Origin: Marinobacter alexandrii
GTDB taxonomy: Bacteria; Bacteroidota; Bacteroidia; Cytophagales; Cyclobacteriaceae
DNA: 64,000 nt
Assembly: GCA_039984955.1 (NCBI GenBank)
Contig: JBDWTN010000007.1
Coordinates: 186,001-250,000 of the forward strand
Direction: 5' to 3'
Part shown: positions 34,009 to 43,650 of the stretch, in pieces
Numbering within the stretch: the first letter of the stretch is position 1
Layout of the letters: every line of letters starts with the position of its first letter
Made by a program: the position numbers and the translations under genes
The notes under the pieces: model-generated
Database searches by the model: none
Seen by the model: the letters and a program-made list of their open reading frames with translations, nothing else
What the model was told of the DNA's origin: nothing

Positions 34009-36669
34009 CTAATCTGTTCTTAAAGATTCAACAGGATTTACCTTCGATGCTCTTATGGTATGATAGCTTATTACCATCATCGCCAATAAGATTGAGATTA
34101 CACCGCTAATGATAAATAATTCAATACCAATCTCTGTTCTATAAGCAAAGTTTTCTAGCCATTTATTAATTAGCAATAATGTTATTGGAACTGAAAGAGC
34201 TATAGATATAACTATCTGTAAATAGAATCCTTTCGCTAATAATCTGAATATCGAAAGTGCAGAAGCACCCATCACTTTTCTGATCCCGATCTCTTTCACT
34301 TTACTATTCACTACCAGTAATGATAGACCTAGTAATCCAAGAATTGCTATGATGATCGAAAGAAATGTAGCTACAGAAATAAGTCTATTCATACGAGCTT
34401 CATTTTCATATTGTAATTTGATTTGCTCATCTATAAAGTTGAAATTCCAATTCTCGTTTGGAAACACCGCTTCCCATTCTTTCTTTAGAATTTTCGTCGC
34501 TTCTGTTAGATCAGATCCAGTATAGGTAAATACTAATTTAGGATCCAAAGAATCCGAGAAATCAGCATCTGAAACTCCTTTAAAAACAGGGACGGGGTTT
34601 TGTACGATAACCAAAGGTTCCACTACACTATGTAGAGAAGAATAGTGAAAGTCTTTTGCTACTCCGATGATCTGATGATCTCCAAAATCATCACCAGGAA
34701 GCTTCTTACCTAGAGGATCTTCCAAGTTAAAATAATCAACTGCAGTCTGGTTGAGAATGATTGATTGACGATCATCTAATCCATTTCCTACTTCAAAGCT
34801 TCTGCCCTCAGTTATCTTAATATTGAAAGCGGAGAGATAGTAAGAATCGACAGTTAGTATTCTAAACTTTCTAAAGTTTCCATCTTTGTCTTCGAATCCT
34901 AGTTGAGCCCAGCCGTTGCGTCCAAATATATGTGTTGCCATCGCTATATTCTTTATGTCTAGATACTTGGATAGCCCTGCTTTTAGAATTTCGCCATTAT
35001 TCATTCCAGAAGTGATAGACTTACTCAATCCTTGAGCTGCAGGATCTGTGGGTAGTCTTGTAGAAATAACGGCCTCATAATTGTATCCTAAATCTTTGCC
35101 TTGAAGAAAGTTGATTTGTTTTTTCATAATCAAAGTAGTACTTATCAAGAATACAGTGATTAAGAATTGAAATACTACCAAACTCTTTCTTGCAGTGAGT
35201 TTCCCCAATGATAGATTACCCTGAAGTATTTTAATTGTTTTAAATCCAGAGAGAATAAAAGAAGGATAAATACCTGAAATTATGCCAATTGTAACGCCAA
35301 TTGCAATAAAAATAAGCAAGTGCCAGGCTTGAAAATCATACAGTATAGAAGTTCCTGTGAGTGTGTTAAAAGTGGGTATAAGCAAAATAGCTATAGCGCT
35401 ACCAATAGACATTGCTATTAGTGATAACAACAAACTTTCGCTGAGGTATTGATAAATCAAAGTTCTTTTGTGAGCTCCTAACACCTTCCTCATACCGACT
35501 TCCTTCTTGCGCTTAAGTGATTGCCCCATAGCCAAAGTAGTGTAATTCACGCATGCTATAATCAAAACAAGCAAGCCAATTGCACCTAGTATATACACAT
35601 ATTCTGGATTTGCTACGGGTGCATATCCCAGCGGGATATTTGGGTTTAAATGAATGTCTGTCAAAAGCTGAAGTCCTATATTGTACTCTCCTCGGTTTAC
35701 TTCTTCACCCAGAAAACTCATCACAACATCTTGCATCTTTTCATCAATCATATCTACAGTTGCTCCCTCTTTAAGCAAGACATACGTTTCTGTCACAATA
35801 GTAAACCAACCACTCAATGCTCCTTCTGAATACAACTCTCTATTATTACCAGTAGATATAGCTAGATTAAATCGAATACTAGATTCATCTGGTATATCTT
35901 TCATTATAGCAGACACGGTAAAATCCCTAATGTTTTCATCAATCTGCAGCGCAAGCTTCTGCCCTATTGGATCACGATCTCCAAAGTATTTACCAGCATA
36001 CAACTCGGATATCACAATATCATTGCGCGTAGGTAGTGGTGATTTCTCGTTTCCCTCTATTATTTTGAAGTCAAAAACATTAAATAAATCTGGACTTACA
36101 ACGGATACACGTTCATCGATTCTATTTTCCCCTCTTCCAACCAAATGATTTTGTTCGATGTACTGAATTGCCCGCTCTACTTCTGGGAAATTCTCTTCCA
36201 ACAGAGCTTCAAATCTCAATGGTGTAATTGAATTAAAAAACTCTTTCCCATCTCCATAATCCTCCTTAAGCCATGTTCTATAAATACGATCTTTCTTTTT
36301 ATGAAATTGATCATAGCTGAATTCTTGCTTAACATACAATCCAAGAAGAATGAAACAGGTTATTCCTATAGTTAGCCCTAATAAATTGATAGAGCTATTG
36401 AATTTATCTCGCCATAGTACTCGCCCTGCGATTTTGAAGTTGTTTTTAGTCATCATAAGTCCTGAATTTTTGAATTTTTGATTCTTTTTGAGAGCAGACC
36501 ACCTGAATGATCGAATTACTAACCACCAATAAATCAGGTCTGCATTTTTCCTACTTTTCTGATATTTATCCTCGTAAACTTCATACAGGTCTCCTTGCAA
36601 ATCCTCCAATAAATAGGGATCACAAAACCATTCTAGTAATCGATCTGCAAGTTTTGGAGGTTGGTTCAT
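34009..36669 (-). CDS. FtsX/MacB-type ABC permease with PadR-linked prefix domain
   Basis: An 886-residue protein. Residues 1-65 form the prefix found on PadR-controlled permeases (LADRLLEWFCDPYLLEDLQGD). Then come two MacB/FtsX halves: membrane helix near 90 (INLLGLTIGITCFILLGLYV), periplasmic domain, three helices around ACVNYTTLAMGQSLKRKKEVGMRKVLGAHK, a second periplasmic domain and three final helices with VKEIGIRKVMGASA. The chain ends in NPVESLR. It exports or works on envelope substrates with an ATPase encoded elsewhere. It overlaps its PadR gene by four bases (ATGA). Confidence 0.92.
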   Translation of the reverse strand: MNQPPKLADRLLEWFCDPYLLEDLQGDLYEVYEDKYQKSRKNADLIYWWLVIRSFRWSALKKNQKFKNSGLMMTKNNFKIAGRVLWRDKFNSSINLLGLTIGITCFILLGLYVKQEFSYDQFHKKKDRIYRTWLKEDYGDGKEFFNSITPLRFEALLEENFPEVERAIQYIEQNHLVGRGENRIDERVSVVSPDLFNVFDFKIIEGNEKSPLPTRNDIVISELYAGKYFGDRDPIGQKLALQIDENIRDFTVSAIMKDIPDESSIRFNLAISTGNNRELYSEGALSGWFTIVTETYVLLKEGATVDMIDEKMQDVVMSFLGEEVNRGEYNIGLQLLTDIHLNPNIPLGYAPVANPEYVYILGAIGLLVLIIACVNYTTLAMGQSLKRKKEVGMRKVLGAHKRTLIYQYLSESLLLSLIAMSIGSAIAILLIPTFNTLTGTSILYDFQAWHLLIFIAIGVTIGIISGIYPSFILSGFKTIKILQGNLSLGKLTARKSLVVFQFLITVFLISTTLIMKKQINFLQGKDLGYNYEAVISTRLPTDPAAQGLSKSITSGMNNGEILKAGLSKYLDIKNIAMATHIFGRNGWAQLGFEDKDGNFRKFRILTVDSYYLSAFNIKITEGRSFEVGNGLDDRQSIILNQTAVDYFNLEDPLGKKLPGDDFGDHQIIGVAKDFHYSSLHSVVEPLVIVQNPVPVFKGVSDADFSDSLDPKLVFTYTGSDLTEATKILKKEWEAVFPNENWNFNFIDEQIKLQYENEARMNRLISVATFLSIIIAILGLLGLSLLVVNSKVKEIGIRKVMGASALSIFRLLAKGFYLQIVISIALSVPITLLLINKWLENFAYRTEIGIELFIISGVISILLAMMVISYHTIRASKVNPVESLRTD

Positions 36670-37001
36670 CTTATGCCAGAGAAGGTGAATTTGGGTAGTT
36701 TTTGATATAGTGAATAGCGAAGTTCCATGGACTGATCCAAGACACTTCTACCAGCTTTTGTCAACGTGAAAAAACGCTTTCTTCGACCGCCTCTTTCATT
36801 AGATGCACCGCCCATTTCTGAACATACATATCCCTTCTTCTCCAACCGTCTAAGCACGGAATGAATAGCTGTCACATCCATGTTCCTTTTGGTATTGTTC
36901 TTTATTTCTTCAAGGATGATTACTGCATATGCTTCACTTAATAATGATCCTACGGTAAGTAGAACAAGCTCCTCTAGCTCACCTATGTGCTCTCCTTTCA
37001 T
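36666..37001 (-). CDS. PadR-family transcriptional regulator
   Basis: A 111-residue winged-helix protein: ELEELVLLTVGSLLSEAYAV, then HSVLRRLEKKGYVCSE (recognition helix) and the wing GGRRKRFFTLTKAGR. This short PadR type usually represses its own operon. It is coupled by a four-base overlap to the permease behind it and is divergent from a second PadR-permease pair. TTGTACAA repeats lie 20 and 48 bases before its start. Confidence 0.93.
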   Translation of the reverse strand: MKGEHIGELEELVLLTVGSLLSEAYAVIILEEIKNNTKRNMDVTAIHSVLRRLEKKGYVCSEMGGASNERGGRRKRFFTLTKAGRSVLDQSMELRYSLYQKLPKFTFSGIR

Positions 37002-37012
37002 TTCTAATCAAA

Positions 37013-37061
37013 GTTATTTGTTGTACAAACGTACATGTTATCAATTAGTTGTACAAATAAC
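37013..37061. promoter_or_regulatory. candidate PadR operator with two TTGTACAA palindromes
   Basis: TTGTACAA occurs at 37021-37028 and 37049-37056, 28 bases apart centre to centre. The outer flanks mirror each other: GTTATTTG on the left, CAAATAAC on the right. ACATGT lies between. The dyad covers the region just upstream of the minus-strand padR and fits autoregulation. Confidence 0.55.
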
Positions 37062-37129
37062 CATATAATAGATTTGGATGTATTGATTAAAAGCCCTCAA
37101 CAACATTTTTAATTATTTTTTTCATAAAA

Positions 37130-37184
37130 ACTGCAATTACGAATAATATTTGTAACTATTTTTACTGCAATTACGAATAATATT
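37130..37184. repeat. perfect 21-bp direct repeat upstream of the plus-strand padR
   Basis: The 21 bases at 37130-37150 (beginning ACTGCAATTACG, ending AATAATATT) recur exactly at 37164-37184, a 34-base step. The repeats lie in front of the second padR gene and contain the near-palindrome ATTACGAATAAT. They are probably regulator sites or part of a promoter region. Confidence 0.6.
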
Positions 37185-37278
37185 AAGCGTGCCGCTTGAC
37201 CCAATTATCAATCGATATCTATTTGCGAGTCATTTTTGGGAGTTTAAAATGGCATCATGGCTTGGAAAATCATTAAAA

Positions 37279-37611
37279 ATGAAGAAAACAAAACTTGGCG
37301 AATTTGAGGAATTAGTATTACTATCTGTGATCGTTTTACGCGAAGACGCTTATGGCGTGGAGATTAAGAAAGAATTGGAAAAACGGATGGAAGATCGACT
37401 GAGCGTAGGATCTATTCAATCTGCACTAAAGCGTATGGAAGAAAAGGGGTTCTTGACATCAGAGTTCGGTGAGGCTACCCAAAAGCGTGGAGGAAAGAGA
37501 AAACGGATTTACAATGCTACACCGTACGCTGAAAAAGTCTTAAATGAAATTAGGGCTATCCGGGAAGGTTTTTGGACACAAATAGCTTCTCAAGGACTAA
37601 GAACTATCTAA
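37279..37611 (+). CDS. PadR-family transcriptional regulator
   Basis: A 110-residue protein from the ATG at 37279 (MKKTKLGEFEELVLLSVIVL), chosen because it aligns with the start of the neighbouring 111-residue PadR. In-frame starts at 37249 (ATG) and 37189 (GTG) add sequence unlike the family. The winged helix shows SIQSALKRMEEKGFLTSE and GGKRKRIYNATPYAEK. It is one base upstream of its permease gene. A 21-bp direct repeat precedes it, so it may autoregulate through sites different from those of its divergent partner. Confidence 0.92.
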   Translation: MKKTKLGEFEELVLLSVIVLREDAYGVEIKKELEKRMEDRLSVGSIQSALKRMEEKGFLTSEFGEATQKRGGKRKRIYNATPYAEKVLNEIRAIREGFWTQIASQGLRTI

Positions 37612-37612
37612 A

Positions 37613-40228
37613 ATGAATAGCGCACAGCTACCTAAATGGTCTCGAAGGCTTCTTAGGCTTTTCATTCATGGAGAGTATTTGGAAGAGATAGAAGGGGATC
37701 TTGAAGAAGTCTTCTATGATGATTTAGAAGTCTATTCGGTAAAAGAAGCACGAAGAAAATATTCATTCGGTGTTTTGAAGCTCTTCAGGGTTAGCTTATT
37801 AAAAAACTTAAAATGGATTTACAAACTAGGACTAATTATATCAATTATGAGGACTTTAAAAATCGCTTTCAGAAATCTGATTAAATTCAAAACTCACTCA
37901 GCTATCAATTTGGTTGGGCTTTCACTTGGGCTTGCTATTGGGGGGCTCATACTCTTGTATGTAACTGATGAGCTTTCCTTTGATGATTTTCATACGAATG
38001 GAGATCGCATCTACAAGGTAGTTACTACTTCTCCAGAAGGTGGAATGGAAACCAATGCACATCCTATTGGGTATCAACTTAGGACTAAATATCCTGAAGT
38101 AGAGTCTGTTTTATATACTCGATGGGCATCTCCGAGTTTTAAGATAAACTATGAGGGAAAAAGGTATGATCACAAAGTGTACTACGCAAGTGAAGAATTT
38201 TTTCATATTTTCTCATTTCCTCTAAAATCAGGTGACCCAAAGACTGCTTTAAAAGATCCTTACTCAATCGTAATCACTGAGGCTCTGGAAGAGACCTACT
38301 TTGATGGGTCAGCATTAGGTCAAGCCATTACGCTGAGAGATTCCGTGAATTTTACAGTCACCGGAGTTGTGGAAGACCTCCCAAAAAACTCACACATCCA
38401 ATTTGAGATGCTCATGTCCTTTTCCACCTTCCCTGATTTCAGATGGTTTAGTTATACTGATGGTTGGGGGAATTTTGATGTTAGAAATTATATTTTGCTC
38501 AAGGAAGGTGAAGATTCTGAAGAATTTCAAGCTAAAATCTCTAACATTTATGATGAGAATGTTGGAGATTGGTTAGACGAAATGGGCATGAAGTTTACTA
38601 CAACTCTAATGCCATTGAAGGAAGTCTATCTAGGAGATGTCTTTTGGAACGGTTTTGGGCCAAATAGTTCTGGAAAACGAGTAAAGACTGTAACCATCAT
38701 TGCAGCATTCTTACTAATTCTTGCCTGCATTAACTATATCAATTTAAGCACTGCAAGATCAGCTTATAGAGCAAAAGAAGTTGGGATGAAGAAGGTGGTT
38801 GGATCATCAAGAGGTTCAATCATTGCGCAATTCATGACTGAATCTTTTCTACTAACTATGATTTCTCTGATCTTCGGCATGTTGCTGATTATGATTACTC
38901 TACCATTCTTTAATGATTTGATGAGTAAAAGTTACACACTTAGTTCCTTTCTCACACCTTCATTTACCTCTGGAATTCTTGTGCTTGTCTTCGCAATCAC
39001 TTTTCTATCGGGGTACTATCCTGCTCTTGTTATTTCTGGATTGAGACCCCTGAACGCTCTTAGTGGTAAATTAGATAAGGCCTATCAAGGGTTAAACCTT
39101 CGCAAAACACTAATCACTTTCCAGTTTTTCATTTCCTCTGGGCTGGTCCTCTCCACTCTATTGGTCATCAATCAATTAGCGTATATGCAAACCCAAGATC
39201 TGGGATTCGATAAAGAACAAGTACTCGTTATTAATGCAACGGATCTTCCCAAATCAACTACACGAAAAGTACTCAAAAACGAATTGGAGGCATTGGTTGG
39301 GGTGCATAAAGTAACACATACGAATGCACTACCTGGAAGGCCGGGGTGGCAAGGGCAATGGGCTTACCCCGGAAAACAAGAAGGTGAGCAGGTAGACACT
39401 GAATATATGGCCATCGATGAAAATTATATAGAAGCTCTTGGGTTGAAAATAGTTGCTGGAAGGAATTTTGAAACCAGTAGGCCTTCAGAACTTAAAGATG
39501 GCCTGATCATCAATGAGTCCTGCGTTATAGCGATGGGTTGGGAGAATTCAGAAAATGCCATTGGAAAGCGGATTGTCTCTCCTTCGGGAACTCCTGAAGG
39601 TAATGTGATTGGCGTAGTAAAGGATTATCACGGACTGGGTCTTCAAGAGCAAATCTGGCCGAAGGCAATGGATTATACAGGAGATACGTATGGGAGGTAT
39701 TATGCAGTTAAGTATGACGCTAAACAAACCTATGATTTAATCAAGGGCATTGAAAAAACATGGAGTTCTACATTTGGCGATTATTCACTAGAGTACTTCT
39801 TCCTTGATGAAGACTTTGATAGGCAATATAGAGAAGAGAATCAGCTCGCTCAGGTATTATCAATCTTTGCTATCATCATCATCATCGTTTCAGCTATTGG
39901 GTTATTTGGATTGATCTCGTTCGTTGCTCTAAGCAGAACTAAAGAAGTGGGAATTAGAAAAACACTAGGTGCAAGTATTGGACAAATCGTTTTCATACTA
40001 TCGAAGGAATTTGTTTTACTCGTCATCCTAGGCAATTTTATGGCTGTTCCATTGACTTGGTATTTTGGTAATCAATGGCTCAATGACTTTGCTTATCACA
40101 CACGTATTGATCCTACTATTTTCATCATCACTATTGCAGCTACAGTTGTCATTGCATTTTTGACAGTAAGTATCCAAACAATGAAGACAGCACGGATGAA
40201 TCCGGTAAAAGCGTTAAGGTATGAGTAG
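37613..40228 (+). CDS. FtsX/MacB-type ABC permease with PadR-linked prefix domain
   Basis: An 871-residue protein with the same plan as the 34.0-36.7 kb permease. It has an N-terminal prefix (SRRLLRLFIHGEYLEEIEGD), a first membrane helix (INLVGLSLGLAIGGLILLYV), INYINLSTARSAYRAKEVG, a second core with SRTKEVGIRKTLGASIGQIV, and the end NPVKALRYE. The two are paralogues in a divergent arrangement. No ATPase gene is adjacent. The upstream PadR gene ends one base before the start. Confidence 0.92.
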   Translation: MNSAQLPKWSRRLLRLFIHGEYLEEIEGDLEEVFYDDLEVYSVKEARRKYSFGVLKLFRVSLLKNLKWIYKLGLIISIMRTLKIAFRNLIKFKTHSAINLVGLSLGLAIGGLILLYVTDELSFDDFHTNGDRIYKVVTTSPEGGMETNAHPIGYQLRTKYPEVESVLYTRWASPSFKINYEGKRYDHKVYYASEEFFHIFSFPLKSGDPKTALKDPYSIVITEALEETYFDGSALGQAITLRDSVNFTVTGVVEDLPKNSHIQFEMLMSFSTFPDFRWFSYTDGWGNFDVRNYILLKEGEDSEEFQAKISNIYDENVGDWLDEMGMKFTTTLMPLKEVYLGDVFWNGFGPNSSGKRVKTVTIIAAFLLILACINYINLSTARSAYRAKEVGMKKVVGSSRGSIIAQFMTESFLLTMISLIFGMLLIMITLPFFNDLMSKSYTLSSFLTPSFTSGILVLVFAITFLSGYYPALVISGLRPLNALSGKLDKAYQGLNLRKTLITFQFFISSGLVLSTLLVINQLAYMQTQDLGFDKEQVLVINATDLPKSTTRKVLKNELEALVGVHKVTHTNALPGRPGWQGQWAYPGKQEGEQVDTEYMAIDENYIEALGLKIVAGRNFETSRPSELKDGLIINESCVIAMGWENSENAIGKRIVSPSGTPEGNVIGVVKDYHGLGLQEQIWPKAMDYTGDTYGRYYAVKYDAKQTYDLIKGIEKTWSSTFGDYSLEYFFLDEDFDRQYREENQLAQVLSIFAIIIIIVSAIGLFGLISFVALSRTKEVGIRKTLGASIGQIVFILSKEFVLLVILGNFMAVPLTWYFGNQWLNDFAYHTRIDPTIFIITIAATVVIAFLTVSIQTMKTARMNPVKALRYE

Positions 40229-40290
40229 CTATCTTCCATAATAGAGTAACATGGGCTGCACTATTTCTTTATGAAATTTGTATCATAGTC

Positions 40291-40944
40291 ATGGAAGAGA
40301 TTCAAAAGTTGGAAGTTGAAACCAGCCTTCATTGCCAAGGATGTATTGATAAGGTAAAACCTCTGCTTGATTCAAATGACAAAATCAGTGAGTGGAAGGC
40401 TGATATGAATGGTCAAATCAAGCTCATTGTAGAAGGGTCAATTTCAAAAAAAGAATTGGATTCTCTTCTGGGTCAGAAAGGCTATCATATAAAATCAACT
40501 GAAGGTTTTTGGAAAGACAAGGTAAAATGGAATCGTGCTTCATTCAACACGTTGAATTGCTTGATTGGCTGTTCAATAGGAGATTTTGGTATGGTCTTTT
40601 TCCTTCAAGCATTTTACCCTTCCACTCCTATCATATGGCAAATGACGCTGGCTATCATAGCAGGATTATGCACTTCTATATTATTAGAAACTATCATTCT
40701 AAAAACCAGAGAGCATTTTTCTTGGTCTTTTGCACTAAAGACAGCTTTTGGTATGTCCTTCATCTCTATGGTAGCCATGGAACTAGCCATGACTTCAACA
40801 GACTTTATGATCACAGGTGGCAAAGCTGCATTTGATGATCCCATGTACTGGTTAGCCTTGGTTCCTGCCCTGATAGTAGGATTCATAACACCCCTTCCCT
40901 ATAATTATTACAAGTTAAAGAAGTTCAATCAAGCTTGTCACTAA
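40291..40944 (+). CDS. HMA-like domain fused to DUF4396 membrane protein
   Basis: A 217-residue protein. Residues 1-65 are a heavy-metal-associated-like ferredoxin fold with the metal pair in LHCQGCIDKV. Residues 80-215 form the DUF4396 region: LNCLIGCSIGDFGMVFFLQAF, a middle helix pair, FGMSFISMVAMELAMTS and a final helix (ALVPALIVGFITPLPYNYYK). DUF4396 proteins often occur with copper genes. It opens the metal-handling group on this strand. The HYC_CC_PP gene starts 33 bases later. Confidence 0.85.
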   Translation: MEEIQKLEVETSLHCQGCIDKVKPLLDSNDKISEWKADMNGQIKLIVEGSISKKELDSLLGQKGYHIKSTEGFWKDKVKWNRASFNTLNCLIGCSIGDFGMVFFLQAFYPSTPIIWQMTLAIIAGLCTSILLETIILKTREHFSWSFALKTAFGMSFISMVAMELAMTSTDFMITGGKAAFDDPMYWLALVPALIVGFITPLPYNYYKLKKFNQACH

Positions 40945-40964
40945 ACCTAAAAAGTTAATATCCG

Positions 40965-40972
40965 TATCTTTG
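40965..40972 (+). promoter_or_regulatory. -7 box TATCTTTG before a GTG start
   Basis: An exact TAnnTTTG box ending five bases before the GTG at 40978. Transcription would begin at or next to the GTG. A TTG lies 27 bases upstream, wider than usual. Confidence 0.5.
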
Positions 40973-40977
40973 CATCA

Positions 40978-41364
40978 GTGCGCATTTTTAAAAACATAGC
41001 GAATACTTTTTTGGCAATCACATTGTTGGTTGCTACTACAGGTATCACTCTCAATAAACACTATTGTATGGGTAGGCTAAAGTCCATGGCTGTGAATGTG
41101 CATTCAGAACACTGTTTTGAAGGTGAAGAAGAGCAGATGCCTTGTTGTAAGGACATCAGCGAAGAGCTTAAAGTTGAAGAAATCACAACGGTGTTTTTTG
41201 ATTTTGACGCAACTCCGGATTTGTTTCAGCTTGCTATTATCAACTATGTATTGTTGCAAGACATAGACTATAACAATGGATCTGAAAAATCCCCGTTCCA
41301 ACATTACTCGCCACCCCTCCCAGATCAAGATATCCCAGTTCTCATACAGTCTTTCCTTATATAA
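40978..41364 (+). CDS. HYC_CC_PP-family secreted protein
   Basis: A 128-residue protein with a GTG start. It has a signal peptide (ANTFLAITLLVATTGITL) and the three short marks of the family: KHYC, the MPCCKD pair and SPPLP near the C-terminus. Such proteins are found in Bacteroidota beside TonB receptors and HMA proteins; the Cys/His residues suggest metal contact. It lies between the DUF4396 and TonB receptor genes and has its own promoter box. Confidence 0.8.
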   Translation: MRIFKNIANTFLAITLLVATTGITLNKHYCMGRLKSMAVNVHSEHCFEGEEEQMPCCKDISEELKVEEITTVFFDFDATPDLFQLAIINYVLLQDIDYNNGSEKSPFQHYSPPLPDQDIPVLIQSFLI

Positions 41365-41430
41365 AACCTGATTGTTTTTTAGGCGAATCTATTCGCGCAA
41401 TTCGATTTTCTAATTGAAAAAAATTCAATC

Positions 41431-43626
41431 ATGTTAAAACATATATATATATCAACATCAATAATTCTATTGACGCTATCAGCTCAGTCACAAACTATAC
41501 GAGGCATGGTAGCAGATCAAAATCATGCGCCGCTTATTGGTGCTACAGTAATGGAACTGGGCACTCGAAATGGTATCGTTACGGGCACAAATGGCGGTTT
41601 TACTCTGAAATTATCTTCGAGAGACAGCAGGTTAATAGTCTCATATTCAGGCTTTTTAGCTGATACTATCAATGCTGACTTGTCGCAAAAGATGCACATT
41701 ATGCTAAAAGAAAATACGGCAGAACTCGATGAAGTAGTAGTGCAAGCCAGTAGCACTTTTATGGATGATCTGGAGTCTAAACATGTAGAAGTTATTACAG
41801 AAGCAGAGCTTACTAAAGCAGCTTGTTGCAATCTCTCCGAAAGCTTTGAGACCAATGCCTCCGTGGATGTCTCATTTACTGATGCGGTAAGCGGAGCAAA
41901 AACCATCCGAATGCTTGGACTGGATGGTCGATATGTTCAGATAAATCGAGAGAATATTCCAAATGTTAGGGGACTTTCAGGCCGCTACGGTCTCTCTTAT
42001 GTTCCTGGCACCTGGGTACAGTCGATCGATGTGGGAAAGGGAGCTGGAACAGTAGTAAATGGATATGAATCCATGACAGGTCAAATCAATGTAGAATTGA
42101 AGAAGCCTGAGAATAGTGAGAAAATTTACCTTAATGGCTATGCAAACTCATTTGGGAGGTTTGAGTTGAATGCAAATCATGCAAGAAATATTGATGACCA
42201 ATGGAGTACTGCACTCCTTCTGCACTCAAACTATTTCAATAATGAGATCGATCAAAATAATGATGGGTTTATGGATCTCCCAAAATCCCGACAGTTCAAT
42301 GTAATGAACCGATATAAATATCGTGGAGAAAAAATGGTATCTCAAATTGGATTTACAGTTATGCGAGATGAAAAAGCCGGCGGACAGCTTGGTTTTGACT
42401 TTGGAGACGACTTCAGCACTTCTTCTCAGTATGGTTTTGAAAATCAGACAACCCGAGCTGAAGTGTTTGGGAAAGTAGGCCTTCTGTTTCCACACAAACC
42501 ATACAAAGGGTGGGGATTTATTTACTCTGCTTCTTACTTGGATATTGATGGAGGTTTTGGAAGAGATAATTATAAAGGAACTGAAAAAACTCTCTATGGG
42601 AATATCATTTTTCAGAATATCATTGGTAACTCCTTCCACCAATATAAAACTGGCGTAAGTATTCTATATGATGATTTTGATGAAGTATATGCCGATTCTG
42701 CTTTTTCAAGACAAGAAGTTGTTCCGGGCATTTACTATGAGTACACCTATAGCCCTAGAGATAAATTCACCCTATTGCTAGGCGCAAGAACGGACTTTCA
42801 TAATTTGTATGGAACGTACTTTACCCCTCGCTTACATACGCGCTATCAGTTTTCAAAAAACACGACATTAAGAGCAGCCATCGGTAGAGGATATAGAACA
42901 CCTAATGTTATTGTAGAAAACAGTAACATTCTCGTTTCTTCCCGGCAAGTGATTATTGAGGAGAACCCTAAGCCAGAAGTATCCTGGAACATTGGAGGAA
43001 GTTTAGTGACAGCAATAAATGTGAGAGATAAGAAATTAAATCTTATTGTGGATTATTTCTATACGACATTTGAAAATCAACTTATTTATGATGTAGATGC
43101 CAATTCCAGTCAACTGAGTGTTTACAATTTAAGAGGTGATTCATATGCTCATAGTTTTCAGTTAGAAGGAAACTACCAGTTTTCAGAACGATTAAGTACA
43201 AAAGCAGCTTATAAGTTTTATGATGTTAGAGCCACAATCAATGAAAGAGTAAGAGAAGTACCCTTCAATTCGCGAGATAGATTCTTCTTAAACACATCGT
43301 ACTCAACACGATTTGACAAATGGGAAACAGACGCTACACTGCAGTGGTTCGGATCTAAACGCCTTCCAAACACTTTAGACAAGCCAGTCGAATTTCAACG
43401 TGGATCGTCATCTCCAGATTTTTTTCTTCTCAATGCGCAAGTAAGTCGGGGATTCAGGTGGGGCAACATCTATCTGGGTTCCGAAAACCTACTTGGCTAT
43501 ACGCAGAGCAACCCGATCATTGATGCGGAAAATCCGTTTGGCAATAATTTTGATGCATCTATTGTATGGGCGCCAATAGCTGGCCGTATGGTATATGCTG
43601 GATTTAGATATAAAATTAGACGTTAG
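41431..43626 (+). CDS. TonB-dependent outer-membrane receptor, metal-linked
   Basis: A 731-residue receptor: signal peptide, a carboxypeptidase-D-like regulatory domain (about 24-105; TIRGMVADQNHAPLIGATV), then LDEVVVQAS before the plug and a 22-strand barrel ending in MVYAGFRYKIRR. The plug begins with the unusual TKAACCNLSESFETNASVDV, a Cys pair typical of the subgroup found with HMA proteins. It would take up a metal complex, probably copper or a related ion, using TonB energy. Neighbours on both sides are metal-binding proteins. Confidence 0.9.
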   Translation: MLKHIYISTSIILLTLSAQSQTIRGMVADQNHAPLIGATVMELGTRNGIVTGTNGGFTLKLSSRDSRLIVSYSGFLADTINADLSQKMHIMLKENTAELDEVVVQASSTFMDDLESKHVEVITEAELTKAACCNLSESFETNASVDVSFTDAVSGAKTIRMLGLDGRYVQINRENIPNVRGLSGRYGLSYVPGTWVQSIDVGKGAGTVVNGYESMTGQINVELKKPENSEKIYLNGYANSFGRFELNANHARNIDDQWSTALLLHSNYFNNEIDQNNDGFMDLPKSRQFNVMNRYKYRGEKMVSQIGFTVMRDEKAGGQLGFDFGDDFSTSSQYGFENQTTRAEVFGKVGLLFPHKPYKGWGFIYSASYLDIDGGFGRDNYKGTEKTLYGNIIFQNIIGNSFHQYKTGVSILYDDFDEVYADSAFSRQEVVPGIYYEYTYSPRDKFTLLLGARTDFHNLYGTYFTPRLHTRYQFSKNTTLRAAIGRGYRTPNVIVENSNILVSSRQVIIEENPKPEVSWNIGGSLVTAINVRDKKLNLIVDYFYTTFENQLIYDVDANSSQLSVYNLRGDSYAHSFQLEGNYQFSERLSTKAAYKFYDVRATINERVREVPFNSRDRFFLNTSYSTRFDKWETDATLQWFGSKRLPNTLDKPVEFQRGSSSPDFFLLNAQVSRGFRWGNIYLGSENLLGYTQSNPIIDAENPFGNNFDASIVWAPIAGRMVYAGFRYKIRR

Positions 43627-43650
43627 ATTTAAGACATTAGATTTCGAGAT

